A DNA stretch of 13,508 nucleotides, taken from an uncultured Flavobacteriaceae bacterium. Lineage in GTDB: Bacteria; Bacteroidota; Bacteroidia; Flavobacteriales; Flavobacteriaceae. Location: positions 1 to 13,508 of the forward strand of contig CALIIP010000231.1 of assembly GCA_938018045.1 (NCBI GenBank), written 5' to 3'. A model generated the notes under the pieces. The model was given only the letters and a program-made list of their open reading frames with translations. It did not search any database and was not told the DNA's origin. Positions 1 through 7,371 of this stretch are shown piece by piece. The position numbers and the translations under genes are program-made. Numbering within the stretch: position 1 is the stretch's first letter; the number at the start of each line of letters is the position of its first letter.

Positions 1-35
1 AAAAAACATCCTCTCTTTTTAATTTAGAAAGGATG
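1..35 (-). terminator. rho-independent terminator of clpB
   Basis: Read on the minus strand, a 10-pair stem (arm CATCCTTTCT at 35-26, arm AGAGAGGATG at 16-7, one G-U pair) encloses a 9-base AT loop and is followed at once by a run of at least six U (the A run at 1-6). It lies 22 bases past the clpB stop. The T run exists only on the minus-strand side, so it should terminate clpB transcription and not act in both directions. Confidence 0.88.
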
Positions 36-57
36 CTTTGAAAATAGGCAAACTTTT

Positions 58-2655
58 TTACTCTGCCAACTCGTTTTCGTTTCTAAAAACTAATCCGTCG
101 TCAAAAGAATCAATTAGAACAATGCTATCTGCTTTTATAGCGCCGCTAAGTAACTCTTTTGATAAATTATTCAATACTTCTTTTTGAATAACTCGTTTGA
201 TTGGTCTAGCGCCATATTGCGGATCATAACCTTTTTCTGCTAAATAGGAAATTGCTTCTTCAGTCGCATCAATGGTAATATGCTGTTTGGCGATTACTTT
301 CTTAAGATGATTAAGTTGTAGCCTCACAATCTTAGTGATATCACTTTTGCTTAGTGGAGTAAACATGATAATATCATCAATACGATTTAAAAATTCAGGT
401 CTTATACTCCTTTTTAATAAGCCTAAAACCTCTACTCGAGCTTCCTCTGCAGCATTTTCTAGATCAGTTGTGTTTTCAAATTTTTCTTGAATAATATTGC
501 TGCCCATGTTGCTTGTCATAACTATGATAGCATTTTTGAAATCTGCAATTCTGCCTTTATTATCTGTTAATCGTCCTTCGTCCAATACTTGTAATAGAAC
601 ATTAAAAGTATCTGGGTGGGCCTTTTCAATTTCATCTAAGAGAATAACAGAGTAGGGGCGACGTCGCACAGCTTCAGTCAATTGTCCACCTTCATCGTAA
701 CCCACGTATCCAGGAGGAGCACCTACTAGTCTACTTACAGAATGACTTTCTTGATATTCACTCATATCAATACGTGTCAAAGCATTTTCATCATCAAATA
801 GATAGGTTGCCAATGCCTTTGCCAATTCTGTTTTACCAACTCCTGTAGTACCTAGAAACAAGAAAGAACCAATTGGTTTTTTTGTGTCTTGTAAGCCAGC
901 ACGAGAGCGTCTTACTGCGTCTGCAACTGCTTGTATGGCTTCATTTTGACCAATTACTTTTTTATGTAATTCTTCTTCAAGTTTCAATAATTTTATACGC
1001 TCACCTTGCAACATTTTTTGAATAGGAATTCCTGTCCACTTTGCAACAACTTCGGCAATGTCTTCGCTTGTAACTTCTTCTTTTATCAATGAATTACCTT
1101 CTTTTGCATCCATTTCTTTTTGATAAACGACTAAATTTTCTTCTTCGTCTTTTATTTTCCCATAGCGTAATTCTGCTACTAAGCCATAATTACCTTCTCG
1201 TTCAGCTTGTTCTGCTTCAAGTTTGTATTTTTCAATATTTTCTTTAGATACTTGTATTTTATCAACAACCTCCTTTTCATTTACCCATTTTGCGTTGATT
1301 CCGATTCGCTCTTCTTTGAAATTTGCTAAATCAGAGCGTAAAGTTTTTAATTTAGTCTCATCTTTTTCACGTTTGATGGCTTCAATTTCTATTTCTAATT
1401 GCATTATTTTCCTATCTAAGATATCTAATTCTTCAGGTTTAGAATTAATTTCCATACGCAATTTTGCTGCTGCTTCATCCATCAAATCGATTGCTTTATC
1501 TGGTAAAAAACGATTTGTTATATAACGTTGAGATAATTCTACTGCTGCAATTATAGCATCATCTTTAATACGTACTTTGTGATGTGTTTCATATTTATCT
1601 TTTATTCCTCTAAGAATAGAAATTGCACTTTCAGTATCTGGTTCATCAACAAAGACTCTTTGGAAACGACGTTCTAGTGCTTTATCATTTTCAAAATATT
1701 TTTGGTATTCATCCAATGTAGTTGCTCCAATAGCACGTAATTCTCCACGTGCTAATGCTGGTTTTAAGATGTTTGCTGCATCCATTGCTCCTTGACCTCC
1801 TCCAGCACCTACAAGTGTATGAATTTCATCAATAAATAAAACAATATCTCCATCTGCAGAAGTTACTTCTTTGATTACTGCTTTTAGGCGCTCTTCAAAT
1901 TCTCCTTTGAATTTTGCACCAGCAATTAATGCTCCCATGTCTAATGAGAAAACAATTTTGTTTTTTAGATTATCTGGAACATCTCCTCTTATGATTCTAT
2001 GCGCAAGACCTTCTGCTATGGCAGTTTTACCAGTTCCTGGCTCACCAACAAGTATTGGATTGTTTTTTGTTCGTCTTGTTAAAATCTGTAAAATTCTACG
2101 AATTTCTTCATCTCTACCAATTACAGGATCTAGTTTTCCTGTTTTTGCTAATTCGTTTAAGTTTTTTGCATATTTATTTAGTGAGTTGTATGTTTCCTCT
2201 GCATTTTGAGAGGTTACATTTTCACCTTTTCGTAATTCTTTAATAGCCAATTTCAGATCTTTTTCATTGATTCCATTGTCTTTTAAAAGTTGAGTTGCAT
2301 CACCTTTAGCATTTAATACTGCTAACAATAAATGTTCAATAGAAACATATTCATCCTTCATTTTCTTTGCAATACTATCTGCATCTAAAAGCATTTTGCT
2401 GGTTTCTCTTGAAAACATCATTTCGCCTCCTTCAACTTTAGCATAACTTTGAATAATAGTATCTAATGTTTTCTTTAAGATAGCAATGTTAACACTCAAT
2501 TTATTAAGAATAAATGGAATTACATTTTCATCAGTTTCAAAAATACTCTTTAATATATGTGTGTTCTTTATTTCTTGTTGACCTAGTTCTTGCACAATTT
2601 GTTGTGACTTCTGTACAACTTCTTGTGATTTTATTGTGAAATTTTTAAAATTCAT
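58..2655 (-). CDS. clpB: ATP-dependent chaperone ClpB (Hsp100 disaggregase)
   Basis: This encodes a cytosolic hexameric AAA+ disaggregase that, with DnaK/DnaJ/GrpE, threads proteins out of heat-induced aggregates. The 865 residues match the usual full length. In order there is an N-terminal Clp repeat domain (about 1-140); AAA-1 with Walker A GEPGTGKT (204-211), Walker B FIDE (D276, E277) and arginine-finger segment ALERRFQ; a long charged coiled-coil middle domain (about 395-520) that separates ClpB from ClpA/ClpC; and AAA-2 with Walker A GTTGVGKT (602-609), Walker B LLDE (D674, E675) and a C-terminal oligomerisation domain with the GARPIKR sensor-2 motif. No ClpP-binding loop is expected or seen. 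The start is set by alignment of the N-terminal helix with known ClpB. The gene stands alone with its own terminator. I saw no clear CIRCE element upstream, so heat regulation cannot be read from the sequence. Confidence 0.98.
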   Translation of the reverse strand: MNFKNFTIKSQEVVQKSQQIVQELGQQEIKNTHILKSIFETDENVIPFILNKLSVNIAILKKTLDTIIQSYAKVEGGEMMFSRETSKMLLDADSIAKKMKDEYVSIEHLLLAVLNAKGDATQLLKDNGINEKDLKLAIKELRKGENVTSQNAEETYNSLNKYAKNLNELAKTGKLDPVIGRDEEIRRILQILTRRTKNNPILVGEPGTGKTAIAEGLAHRIIRGDVPDNLKNKIVFSLDMGALIAGAKFKGEFEERLKAVIKEVTSADGDIVLFIDEIHTLVGAGGGQGAMDAANILKPALARGELRAIGATTLDEYQKYFENDKALERRFQRVFVDEPDTESAISILRGIKDKYETHHKVRIKDDAIIAAVELSQRYITNRFLPDKAIDLMDEAAAKLRMEINSKPEELDILDRKIMQLEIEIEAIKREKDETKLKTLRSDLANFKEERIGINAKWVNEKEVVDKIQVSKENIEKYKLEAEQAEREGNYGLVAELRYGKIKDEEENLVVYQKEMDAKEGNSLIKEEVTSEDIAEVVAKWTGIPIQKMLQGERIKLLKLEEELHKKVIGQNEAIQAVADAVRRSRAGLQDTKKPIGSFLFLGTTGVGKTELAKALATYLFDDENALTRIDMSEYQESHSVSRLVGAPPGYVGYDEGGQLTEAVRRRPYSVILLDEIEKAHPDTFNVLLQVLDEGRLTDNKGRIADFKNAIIVMTSNMGSNIIQEKFENTTDLENAAEEARVEVLGLLKRSIRPEFLNRIDDIIMFTPLSKSDITKIVRLQLNHLKKVIAKQHITIDATEEAISYLAEKGYDPQYGARPIKRVIQKEVLNNLSKELLSGAIKADSIVLIDSFDDGLVFRNENELAE

Positions 2656-2753
2656 AATGTTTTATTTTAAATTCAATTTGACTACTTCAAACAATATTCC
2701 AATTTATAAAATGGCAGTAAACAAGCCAAAAAGTCTTATTTTTAAAGGGCTAG

Positions 2754-2768
2754 CAGACAAATTGTCTG
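2754..2768. promoter_or_regulatory. perfect inverted repeat CAGACAA-A-TTGTCTG, possible operator
   Basis: Two 7-base arms form a perfect palindrome around a single central A. It lies 98 bases upstream of the clpB start and about 107 bases upstream of the ytxJ -7 element. The position between divergent genes and the dyad symmetry would suit a dimeric regulator. A T run follows on the plus strand, but no plus-strand gene ends here and a 1-base loop cannot form, so a terminator is less likely. The regulator is unknown. Confidence 0.4.
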
Positions 2769-2874
2769 TTTTTAAAACGAGTATGTTAAAAAGATTATAA
2801 TCTAAGTGAGTGACTAATGGCGAACAGCATGTGATCGTTTTAAAAAAATAAAATGAGCACATGAAAGGATTGTA

Positions 2875-2882
2875 TATATTTG
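2875..2882 (+). promoter_or_regulatory. Bacteroidetes -7 element TATATTTG for ytxJ
   Basis: This is a full match to the Bacteroidetes sigma-ABfr -7 consensus TAnnTTTG. It is 20 bases ahead of the ATG at 2903, so transcription would begin near 2889 with a leader of about 14 bases. No good -33 TTG lies at the usual distance. Its position inside the longer open frame that begins at 2861 argues for the downstream start. Confidence 0.6.
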
Positions 2883-2902
2883 CGACTTATAATAAAAAAT
2901 AT

Positions 2903-3298
2903 ATGGGTTTATTTAGCAATATATTCGGATCGAATGATTCAGAAAAAGAAACAGTAAAAAGCAATGTAAATTGGATTCCATTGAATTCTTTAGATCAGTT
3001 GGAAGAGATTAAGGAACTTTCAAAAACTGAATCTATTACCATTTTTAAGCATTCAACACGTTGCGCAATAAGTAGAGGAGTACTAAAACAGTTTGAGAAC
3101 TCATTTGACGATGAATTATCAACCTTGAAAGTTTATTACTTAGACTTGTTGAACTATAGAGAAATATCAAACGAAGTTGGCTATCAATTTCAAGTATTAC
3201 ATCAATCTCCACAATTGTTGGTTATCAAAAATCAAGATACAGTAGCATTTGCATCACATTATGATATTATGAGTATAGATTTGAAAAAGTATGTATAG
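2903..3298 (+). CDS. ytxJ: bacillithiol-system redox protein YtxJ (monothiol bacilliredoxin-like)
   Basis: This encodes a small cytosolic thioredoxin-fold protein of the YtxJ family, thought to remove bacillithiol from mixed disulfides on proteins. The 131 residues carry the family signature FKHSTRCAIS with a single active-site cysteine, C54, and a later QSP segment where the cis-proline of the thioredoxin fold is expected. There is no signal peptide. An in-frame ATG at 2861 would add 14 residues, but the -7 promoter element at 2875-2882 falls inside that extension, and the residues MGLFSNIFG are a typical beginning for flavobacterial members, so 2903 is chosen. The gene is divergent from clpB. 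It ends 3 bases before the stop of the convergent lipoprotein gene, with no terminator between. The family call is firm. The bacillithiol link is known for the family and not shown here, since no bsh biosynthesis gene is in view. Confidence 0.85.
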   Translation: MGLFSNIFGSNDSEKETVKSNVNWIPLNSLDQLEEIKELSKTESITIFKHSTRCAISRGVLKQFENSFDDELSTLKVYYLDLLNYREISNEVGYQFQVLHQSPQLLVIKNQDTVAFASHYDIMSIDLKKYV

Positions 3299-3301
3299 TT
3301 T

Positions 3302-4495
3302 CTAGAACTTCTGCTGATTAAGAATACCTAGTGCTTGATTTTTTAAGTTATCTAAAGCGTATTTTTTAAAGACTTCATCAGCAGGAAATTGAGCCTGTTT
3401 ATTATTCAACGCATCATAATATTTCTCCTCAATTGCTCTTTGATCTCCACGATATTTAGCATATACATTCTCTAATTTCGCTTCACCTGTTAATGGATTT
3501 GTTTTAATCAATTGTCCAGTTTTAGCGTCCTTAATGATTAGTGATCCATTTAAATTTGCCGATTTTACTTGCTGGAATAATTGGATTTCAGCATCTACAT
3601 CAACATATTTTGCCTCTTTAATATCATTTCCATCTTTATCCTTCATCACATTCCCTTTGGCGTCATAAGTATATTTCCATCCATCTTGTACTCGTTTTTT
3701 TTGTGCTACAACTTGTTGATTTAATTTTTCTGGAACAAATTCTAGTTTGTCTAAAGAGAAATCTACCAAAAAATCATATTGAGTATTATAATCTTTTTTA
3801 TCATGATAAATTACCCATGAATTATTGAAGTTACTTGTGTTAATATTAGTAAAGTTTGCTATTTCACTTCTTGATGTTGAATCTTGTAACTGATTGTTAA
3901 TCTTGTTATTAAGAGATACTAATACAAAGCTACTTGCTTTTTTAGTTGCTTGATCAAGTAAACTTTGAATGTCATTTTTATAATTTGAACTCAAATCATA
4001 AAGTAATGTTTCTAAATTTTTATGAGCCAATCTTGCATCTTCTTTACTAGAAGATGAAAGTAAAGTTCTTGATTCATCATATAAATATTTTGATAAATTA
4101 TATTTTGCTTTTGCAGTTTTTTTAGAGTAGTCTTTAAATACAAAAGTGTATTCTTGGCCTTCAAAATAAAGTGGTTGCAATGCTTTTACTTCATCTTGGC
4201 GAATATCCATCAATAAATATTTTTGATAAATGTTTTGCAGATTACTTTTAGTAGGTGATTTTTCTAAAATTGCAATTTCTTGATTGTCTTTTTCTAATGC
4301 TTTTTGATATGCTTCTTTTAAAACAGGAATGTTTTTTTGATTACTACTCTTAGTTTTATCCTTATTAAGATTAGCAACAGCCAAATCAAATGCTTGATGA
4401 TAGTTTCCTGAACTAACTGCACTTGCAGCCTTTTGAGATCCTCCACAAGAAATAAACAAAACAGTTATACTTAGAATTGCAATATATTTTTTCAT
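3302..4495 (-). CDS. putative lipoprotein of unknown function
   Basis: I do not recognise the family. The 397-residue product starts with a lipoprotein signal peptide: lysines 2-3, a hydrophobic stretch and the lipobox LFISC with lipidated cysteine C17. The residues after the cysteine (GGSQK) lack the acidic surface-export signal of Bacteroidetes lipoproteins, so a location facing the periplasm is more likely. The mature part is largely charged and helical. A stretch near residues 25-60 (GNYHQAFDLAVANL) resembles a single TPR-like helical pair, and a Gly/Asp/Lys-rich segment near 275-295 reads like exposed loops. The gene lies 84 bases downstream of fahA on the same strand, so read-through from fahA is possible, but the gap leaves room for its own promoter, which I could not define. 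It converges on ytxJ with 3 bases between stops. The gene call is secure and the function is unknown. Confidence 0.85.
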   Translation of the reverse strand: MKKYIAILSITVLFISCGGSQKAASAVSSGNYHQAFDLAVANLNKDKTKSSNQKNIPVLKEAYQKALEKDNQEIAILEKSPTKSNLQNIYQKYLLMDIRQDEVKALQPLYFEGQEYTFVFKDYSKKTAKAKYNLSKYLYDESRTLLSSSSKEDARLAHKNLETLLYDLSSNYKNDIQSLLDQATKKASSFVLVSLNNKINNQLQDSTSRSEIANFTNINTSNFNNSWVIYHDKKDYNTQYDFLVDFSLDKLEFVPEKLNQQVVAQKKRVQDGWKYTYDAKGNVMKDKDGNDIKEAKYVDVDAEIQLFQQVKSANLNGSLIIKDAKTGQLIKTNPLTGEAKLENVYAKYRGDQRAIEEKYYDALNNKQAQFPADEVFKKYALDNLKNQALGILNQQKF

Positions 4496-4579
4496 GATGT
4501 AATTTTTTTATGAAAATACTATTTTTCTTTCAAAAAGCCTAAAATGAGTAAAGTATTAAAGTTATTTTTTAATAAAAGT

Positions 4580-5857
4580 TTATTTTGCAGGGAAAATTTT
4601 ACCTGTACATTCTCCAAAACCAATACGAACTTCTTCGTTTTCACAATATCCGTTTAGAATGACATTATCGCCATCATTAAAGAAAATACGCGTAGAACCA
4701 TCTTTTAAAGTTATAGGTTCTTTTCCAGCCCAAGTCAACTCAAGCATCGAGCCATAACTATCTTTGGTTTTCCCAGAAAGGGTACCACTTCCAAGCATAT
4801 CTCCTGTACGAACATTACAGCCATTACTTGTATGGTGAGCCAGTTGTTGCGCCATCGTCCAATACATATATTTAAAGTTAGATGATGATAATAGATTTTT
4901 ATCTCCATTTTCGGTTTCTAAAATGGCTTGTAGTTTTATATCATAACTATTATCACTTCTTTTTTGCTGTAAATAGGGAAGAGGTGATACTTCTTGTTTT
5001 GGACTTTCACATCTAAAAGGTTCTAAAGCATCCATAGTAACAATCCAAGGAGAAATAGTTGAAGCGAAACTTTTACCTAAGAAAGGTCCTAAAGGTACAT
5101 ATTCCCATTTTTGAATATCTCTTGCACTCCAATCATTAAAAACCACCATTCCGAAGATATATTCATCTGCTTCATCAACTGGAATAGATTCTCCTAGTTT
5201 ATTTGCGGCTGTTGTAATAAAAGCCGTTTCAAGTTCCATGTCAACTCTTTTTGAAGGTCCAAAAACTGGTTGTGTTTCTCCAACAGGAAGCGTTTGACCG
5301 TTTGGTCTGCGAATAGGTGTTCCAGAGACTACAATAGAAGAAGAACGGCCATGATAGCCAACAGGAATATGTAACCAATTCGGCATCAACGCATTGTCTT
5401 TTCCTCTAAACATAATCCCTACATTTGTTGCATGCTCTTTACTAGAATAAAAATCTGTATAATCACCAATATCAACTGGTAATTGCATTTCTATCTCATC
5501 CATAGTAAAAATAACATGAGTTTTGTGATCTTCGTTATTTTTTAATTCTGAATTGTTTTCGTCAAACAATTCAGCAATACGATTTCTTACCAATCTCCAT
5601 GTTTTACGTCCATCAGCAATAAAATCATTTAAAGTGTCTTGTAAAAAAATATCGTCTGTCAACGGAATGTCTTTAAAATAACCAAGTTGATGAAGTGCTC
5701 CTAAATCGATTGCAGAGTCACCAATTCTTGTACCTATAGTTATAATATCATCTTTGGTAAGAAAAACACCAAAAGGAATGTTTTGAATAGGAAAGTCAGA
5801 GTTTTTTGCTACGCTTAGCCAAGATTTTCTTTGAGGATTATTTGCTGATATTTTCAT
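4580..5857 (-). CDS. fahA: fumarylacetoacetase
   Basis: This enzyme hydrolyses 4-fumarylacetoacetate to fumarate and acetoacetate (EC 3.7.1.2), the last step of phenylalanine/tyrosine breakdown through homogentisate, in the cytosol. The 425 residues fit the two-domain family: an SH3-like N-terminal domain (about 1-120), then the FAH catalytic fold. Key residues match mammalian FAH with a constant offset of 9. They are metal ligand D135 and catalytic H142 in the DYTDFYSSKEHATNVG motif, metal ligands E208 and E210 in DMELETAF, D242 in FNDWSARD, and K262 in FLGKSFA. Conserved signatures ALMPNWLH, PVGYHGR and GTPIRRP follow. No residue expected for catalysis is missing. The other homogentisate pathway genes are not in the window. 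It is divergent from glyA and its predicted promoter interlocks with that of glyA. The downstream lipoprotein gene may be co-transcribed. Confidence 0.98.
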   Translation of the reverse strand: MKISANNPQRKSWLSVAKNSDFPIQNIPFGVFLTKDDIITIGTRIGDSAIDLGALHQLGYFKDIPLTDDIFLQDTLNDFIADGRKTWRLVRNRIAELFDENNSELKNNEDHKTHVIFTMDEIEMQLPVDIGDYTDFYSSKEHATNVGIMFRGKDNALMPNWLHIPVGYHGRSSSIVVSGTPIRRPNGQTLPVGETQPVFGPSKRVDMELETAFITTAANKLGESIPVDEADEYIFGMVVFNDWSARDIQKWEYVPLGPFLGKSFASTISPWIVTMDALEPFRCESPKQEVSPLPYLQQKRSDNSYDIKLQAILETENGDKNLLSSSNFKYMYWTMAQQLAHHTSNGCNVRTGDMLGSGTLSGKTKDSYGSMLELTWAGKEPITLKDGSTRIFFNDGDNVILNGYCENEEVRIGFGECTGKIFPAK

Positions 5858-5939
5858 ATTTTTTCAGTGTATTAATTATTAAAAATTCAATTATTTGAGT
5901 GCTTTCTCAGCAAAGAAACAATATATAGTTTATTCACTT

Positions 5940-5969
5940 CAAATATATAAGTTTCTTATTGTTTGACAA
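5940..5969 (-). promoter_or_regulatory. fahA promoter (TTG-N19-TATATTTG)
   Basis: On the minus strand, a TTG at 5969-5967 is followed after 19 bases by TATATTTG at 5947-5940. This matches the Bacteroidetes -33/-7 promoter in both sequence and spacing. Transcription would start near 5933, giving a leader of about 75 bases before the fahA ATG. The -33 lies inside the spacer of the opposing glyA promoter. Confidence 0.65.
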
Positions 5970-5987
5970 CTAAAATTAGTATTTTTG
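5959..5987 (+). promoter_or_regulatory. glyA promoter (TTG-N18-TATTTTTG)
   Basis: TTG at 5959-5961 precedes the -7 element TATTTTTG (5980-5987) by 18 bases, close to the Bacteroidetes norm. The start of transcription would be near 5994, giving a leader of about 29 bases. A short dyad ACTAA-AA-TTAGT (5969-5980) fills the end of the spacer and may be chance in AT-rich DNA. The region overlaps the fahA -33 element. Confidence 0.6.
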
Positions 5988-6022
5988 CTTAAAATTTAAC
6001 AAATACTAAAATATACTCAAGT

Positions 6023-7297
6023 ATGCAACGTGACCAACTCATTTTTGACTTAATAGAAGACGAGAAAAATAGACAATTAAACGGAATTGAATTGATTGCT
6101 TCAGAAAACTTTGTGAGTGAGCAAGTTATGGAAGCAACAGGTTCTGTATTGACCAACAAATATGCTGAAGGGTACCCTAATAAGCGTTATTATGGTGGTT
6201 GTGAAGTTGTAGATGTTGTTGAACAAATTGCTATTGATAGAGCCAAAGAATTGTTTGGAGCAGCGTATGTCAACGTTCAGCCACATTCTGGGAGTCAGGC
6301 AAATGCTGCAGTGTATCATGCTGTTTTAAAACCAGGAGATAAAATTTTAGGATTTGATTTGTCACATGGAGGGCATTTAACTCATGGCTCGCCAGTTAAC
6401 TTTTCTGGAAAATTATTCAAAACATCTTTTTATGGAGTAGAAGAGGAAACTGGAGTTTTGAATTACGATAAAATTCAAGAAACAGCATCAAAAGAAAAAC
6501 CACAATTGATTATTGCTGGTGCTTCTGCATATTCAAGAGATATAGATTTTAAGCGTTTTAGAAAAATTGCAGATAGTGTTGGTGCACTTTTAATGGGAGA
6601 TATTTCTCATCCTGCAGGATTGATTGCAAAAGGGATTTTAAATGATCCGATGCCTTACTGTCATATTGTTACAACTACTACTCACAAGACTTTGCGTGGA
6701 CCAAGAGGAGGAATGATACTACTTGGTGAAGATTTTGAAAACCCTTGGGGAGAAACCTTAAAAAGTGGTAAACCAAAGATGATGTCATCAATTATGAACT
6801 CTGCTGTTTTTCCTGGAATGCAAGGCGGACCTTTGGAGCATGTAATTGCTGCAAAAGCGATTGCTTTTGGAGAAGCATTGACAGATGAATTTTTACACTA
6901 TCAATTACAACTTAAGAAAAATGCTGCTGCAATGGCTAGCGCATTTGTAAAAAGAGATTATAAGTTAATTTCTGGAGGAACAGACAATCATATGATGTTG
7001 ATTGACCTTAGAAATAAAAATATCTCTGGAAAAGATGCAGAAAAAGCCTTGGTAAAAGCCGATATTACTGTAAACAAAAATATGGTTCCGTTTGATGATA
7101 AATCACCTTTTGTAACTAGTGGTATTCGTGTAGGAACTCCTGCAATTACTACTCGTGGTATGGTAGAAAATGATATGGAAGGTATAGTTGCTTTGATTGA
7201 TGAAGTAATTCAAAATTATGAAAACGAAGAAGTTTTAGAATCTGTTGCGAAGAGAGTTAATGAAATGATGAGTCACAGGCCGTTGTTTACTAATTAA
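6023..7297 (+). CDS. glyA: serine hydroxymethyltransferase
   Basis: This is a cytosolic PLP enzyme that converts serine and tetrahydrofolate to glycine and 5,10-methylene-tetrahydrofolate (EC 2.1.2.1), the main one-carbon source. The 424 residues are standard for bacterial SHMT. Visible signatures are GIELIASENFVS near the N-terminus, YAEGYPNKRYYGG, VQPHSGSQAN, SHGGHLTHG, the PLP segment TTTTHKTLRGPRGG with Schiff-base lysine K222, and GTPAITTRG near the C-terminus. All catalytic motifs are intact. The ATG at 6023 follows an A-rich leader and gives the usual N-terminus. It is divergent from fahA and followed by a 74-base gap before the secreted-protein pair. No hairpin terminator was found in that gap, only T-rich sequence just after the stop. 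The 3' part of gcvT, the partner in glycine/one-carbon exchange, lies about 6 kb to the right on the other strand. Confidence 0.99.
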   Translation: MQRDQLIFDLIEDEKNRQLNGIELIASENFVSEQVMEATGSVLTNKYAEGYPNKRYYGGCEVVDVVEQIAIDRAKELFGAAYVNVQPHSGSQANAAVYHAVLKPGDKILGFDLSHGGHLTHGSPVNFSGKLFKTSFYGVEEETGVLNYDKIQETASKEKPQLIIAGASAYSRDIDFKRFRKIADSVGALLMGDISHPAGLIAKGILNDPMPYCHIVTTTTHKTLRGPRGGMILLGEDFENPWGETLKSGKPKMMSSIMNSAVFPGMQGGPLEHVIAAKAIAFGEALTDEFLHYQLQLKKNAAAMASAFVKRDYKLISGGTDNHMMLIDLRNKNISGKDAEKALVKADITVNKNMVPFDDKSPFVTSGIRVGTPAITTRGMVENDMEGIVALIDEVIQNYENEEVLESVAKRVNEMMSHRPLFTN

Positions 7298-7346
7298 TTT
7301 TTTTTGATTTAATACTTTCATTATTAATAATTTACAAAAAAAATAA

Positions 7347-7354
7347 TACTTTTG
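7347..7354 (+). promoter_or_regulatory. -7 element TACTTTTG for the secreted-protein pair
   Basis: A full TAnnTTTG match lies 17 bases before the ATG at 7372, placing the transcription start about 11 bases upstream of the gene. A -33 TTG at the proper distance is not evident, so the promoter may be weak or may need an activator. It separates the two-gene unit from glyA. Confidence 0.5.
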
Positions 7355-7371
7355 TTCCTGAAACATTATTT

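Larger units (their letters stand above)
2656..2902. other. divergent intergenic region clpB / ytxJ
   Basis: These 247 bases separate two divergently read genes. They hold a 15-base palindrome (2754-2768), a TATATTTG -7 element for the rightward gene (2875-2882) and otherwise AT-rich sequence. No open frame with family resemblance and no RNA gene could be recognised. On the clpB side the nearest match to a -7 element (TATTGTTTG read on the minus strand) has one extra base between TA and TTTG, so the clpB promoter is not assigned. Confidence 0.6.

Noticed and set aside
1223..2243. Open frames on the plus strand inside clpB (1223-1525, 1871-2209, 2055-2243)
   Set aside because: They lie wholly antisense to a well-supported gene, their translations are low-complexity Ser/Phe/Leu-rich, and no promoter or family signal supports them.
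4496..4579. Possible terminator or promoter between fahA and the lipoprotein gene
   Set aside because: The stretch is AT-rich with T runs, but I found no stable hairpin and no full TAnnTTTG on the minus strand.
6101..6319. Open frame on the minus strand inside glyA
   Set aside because: It is antisense to the highly conserved SHMT N-terminal part and has no support of its own.
7298..7346. Possible terminator after glyA
   Set aside because: A run of T follows the stop, but no GC-containing hairpin precedes it.
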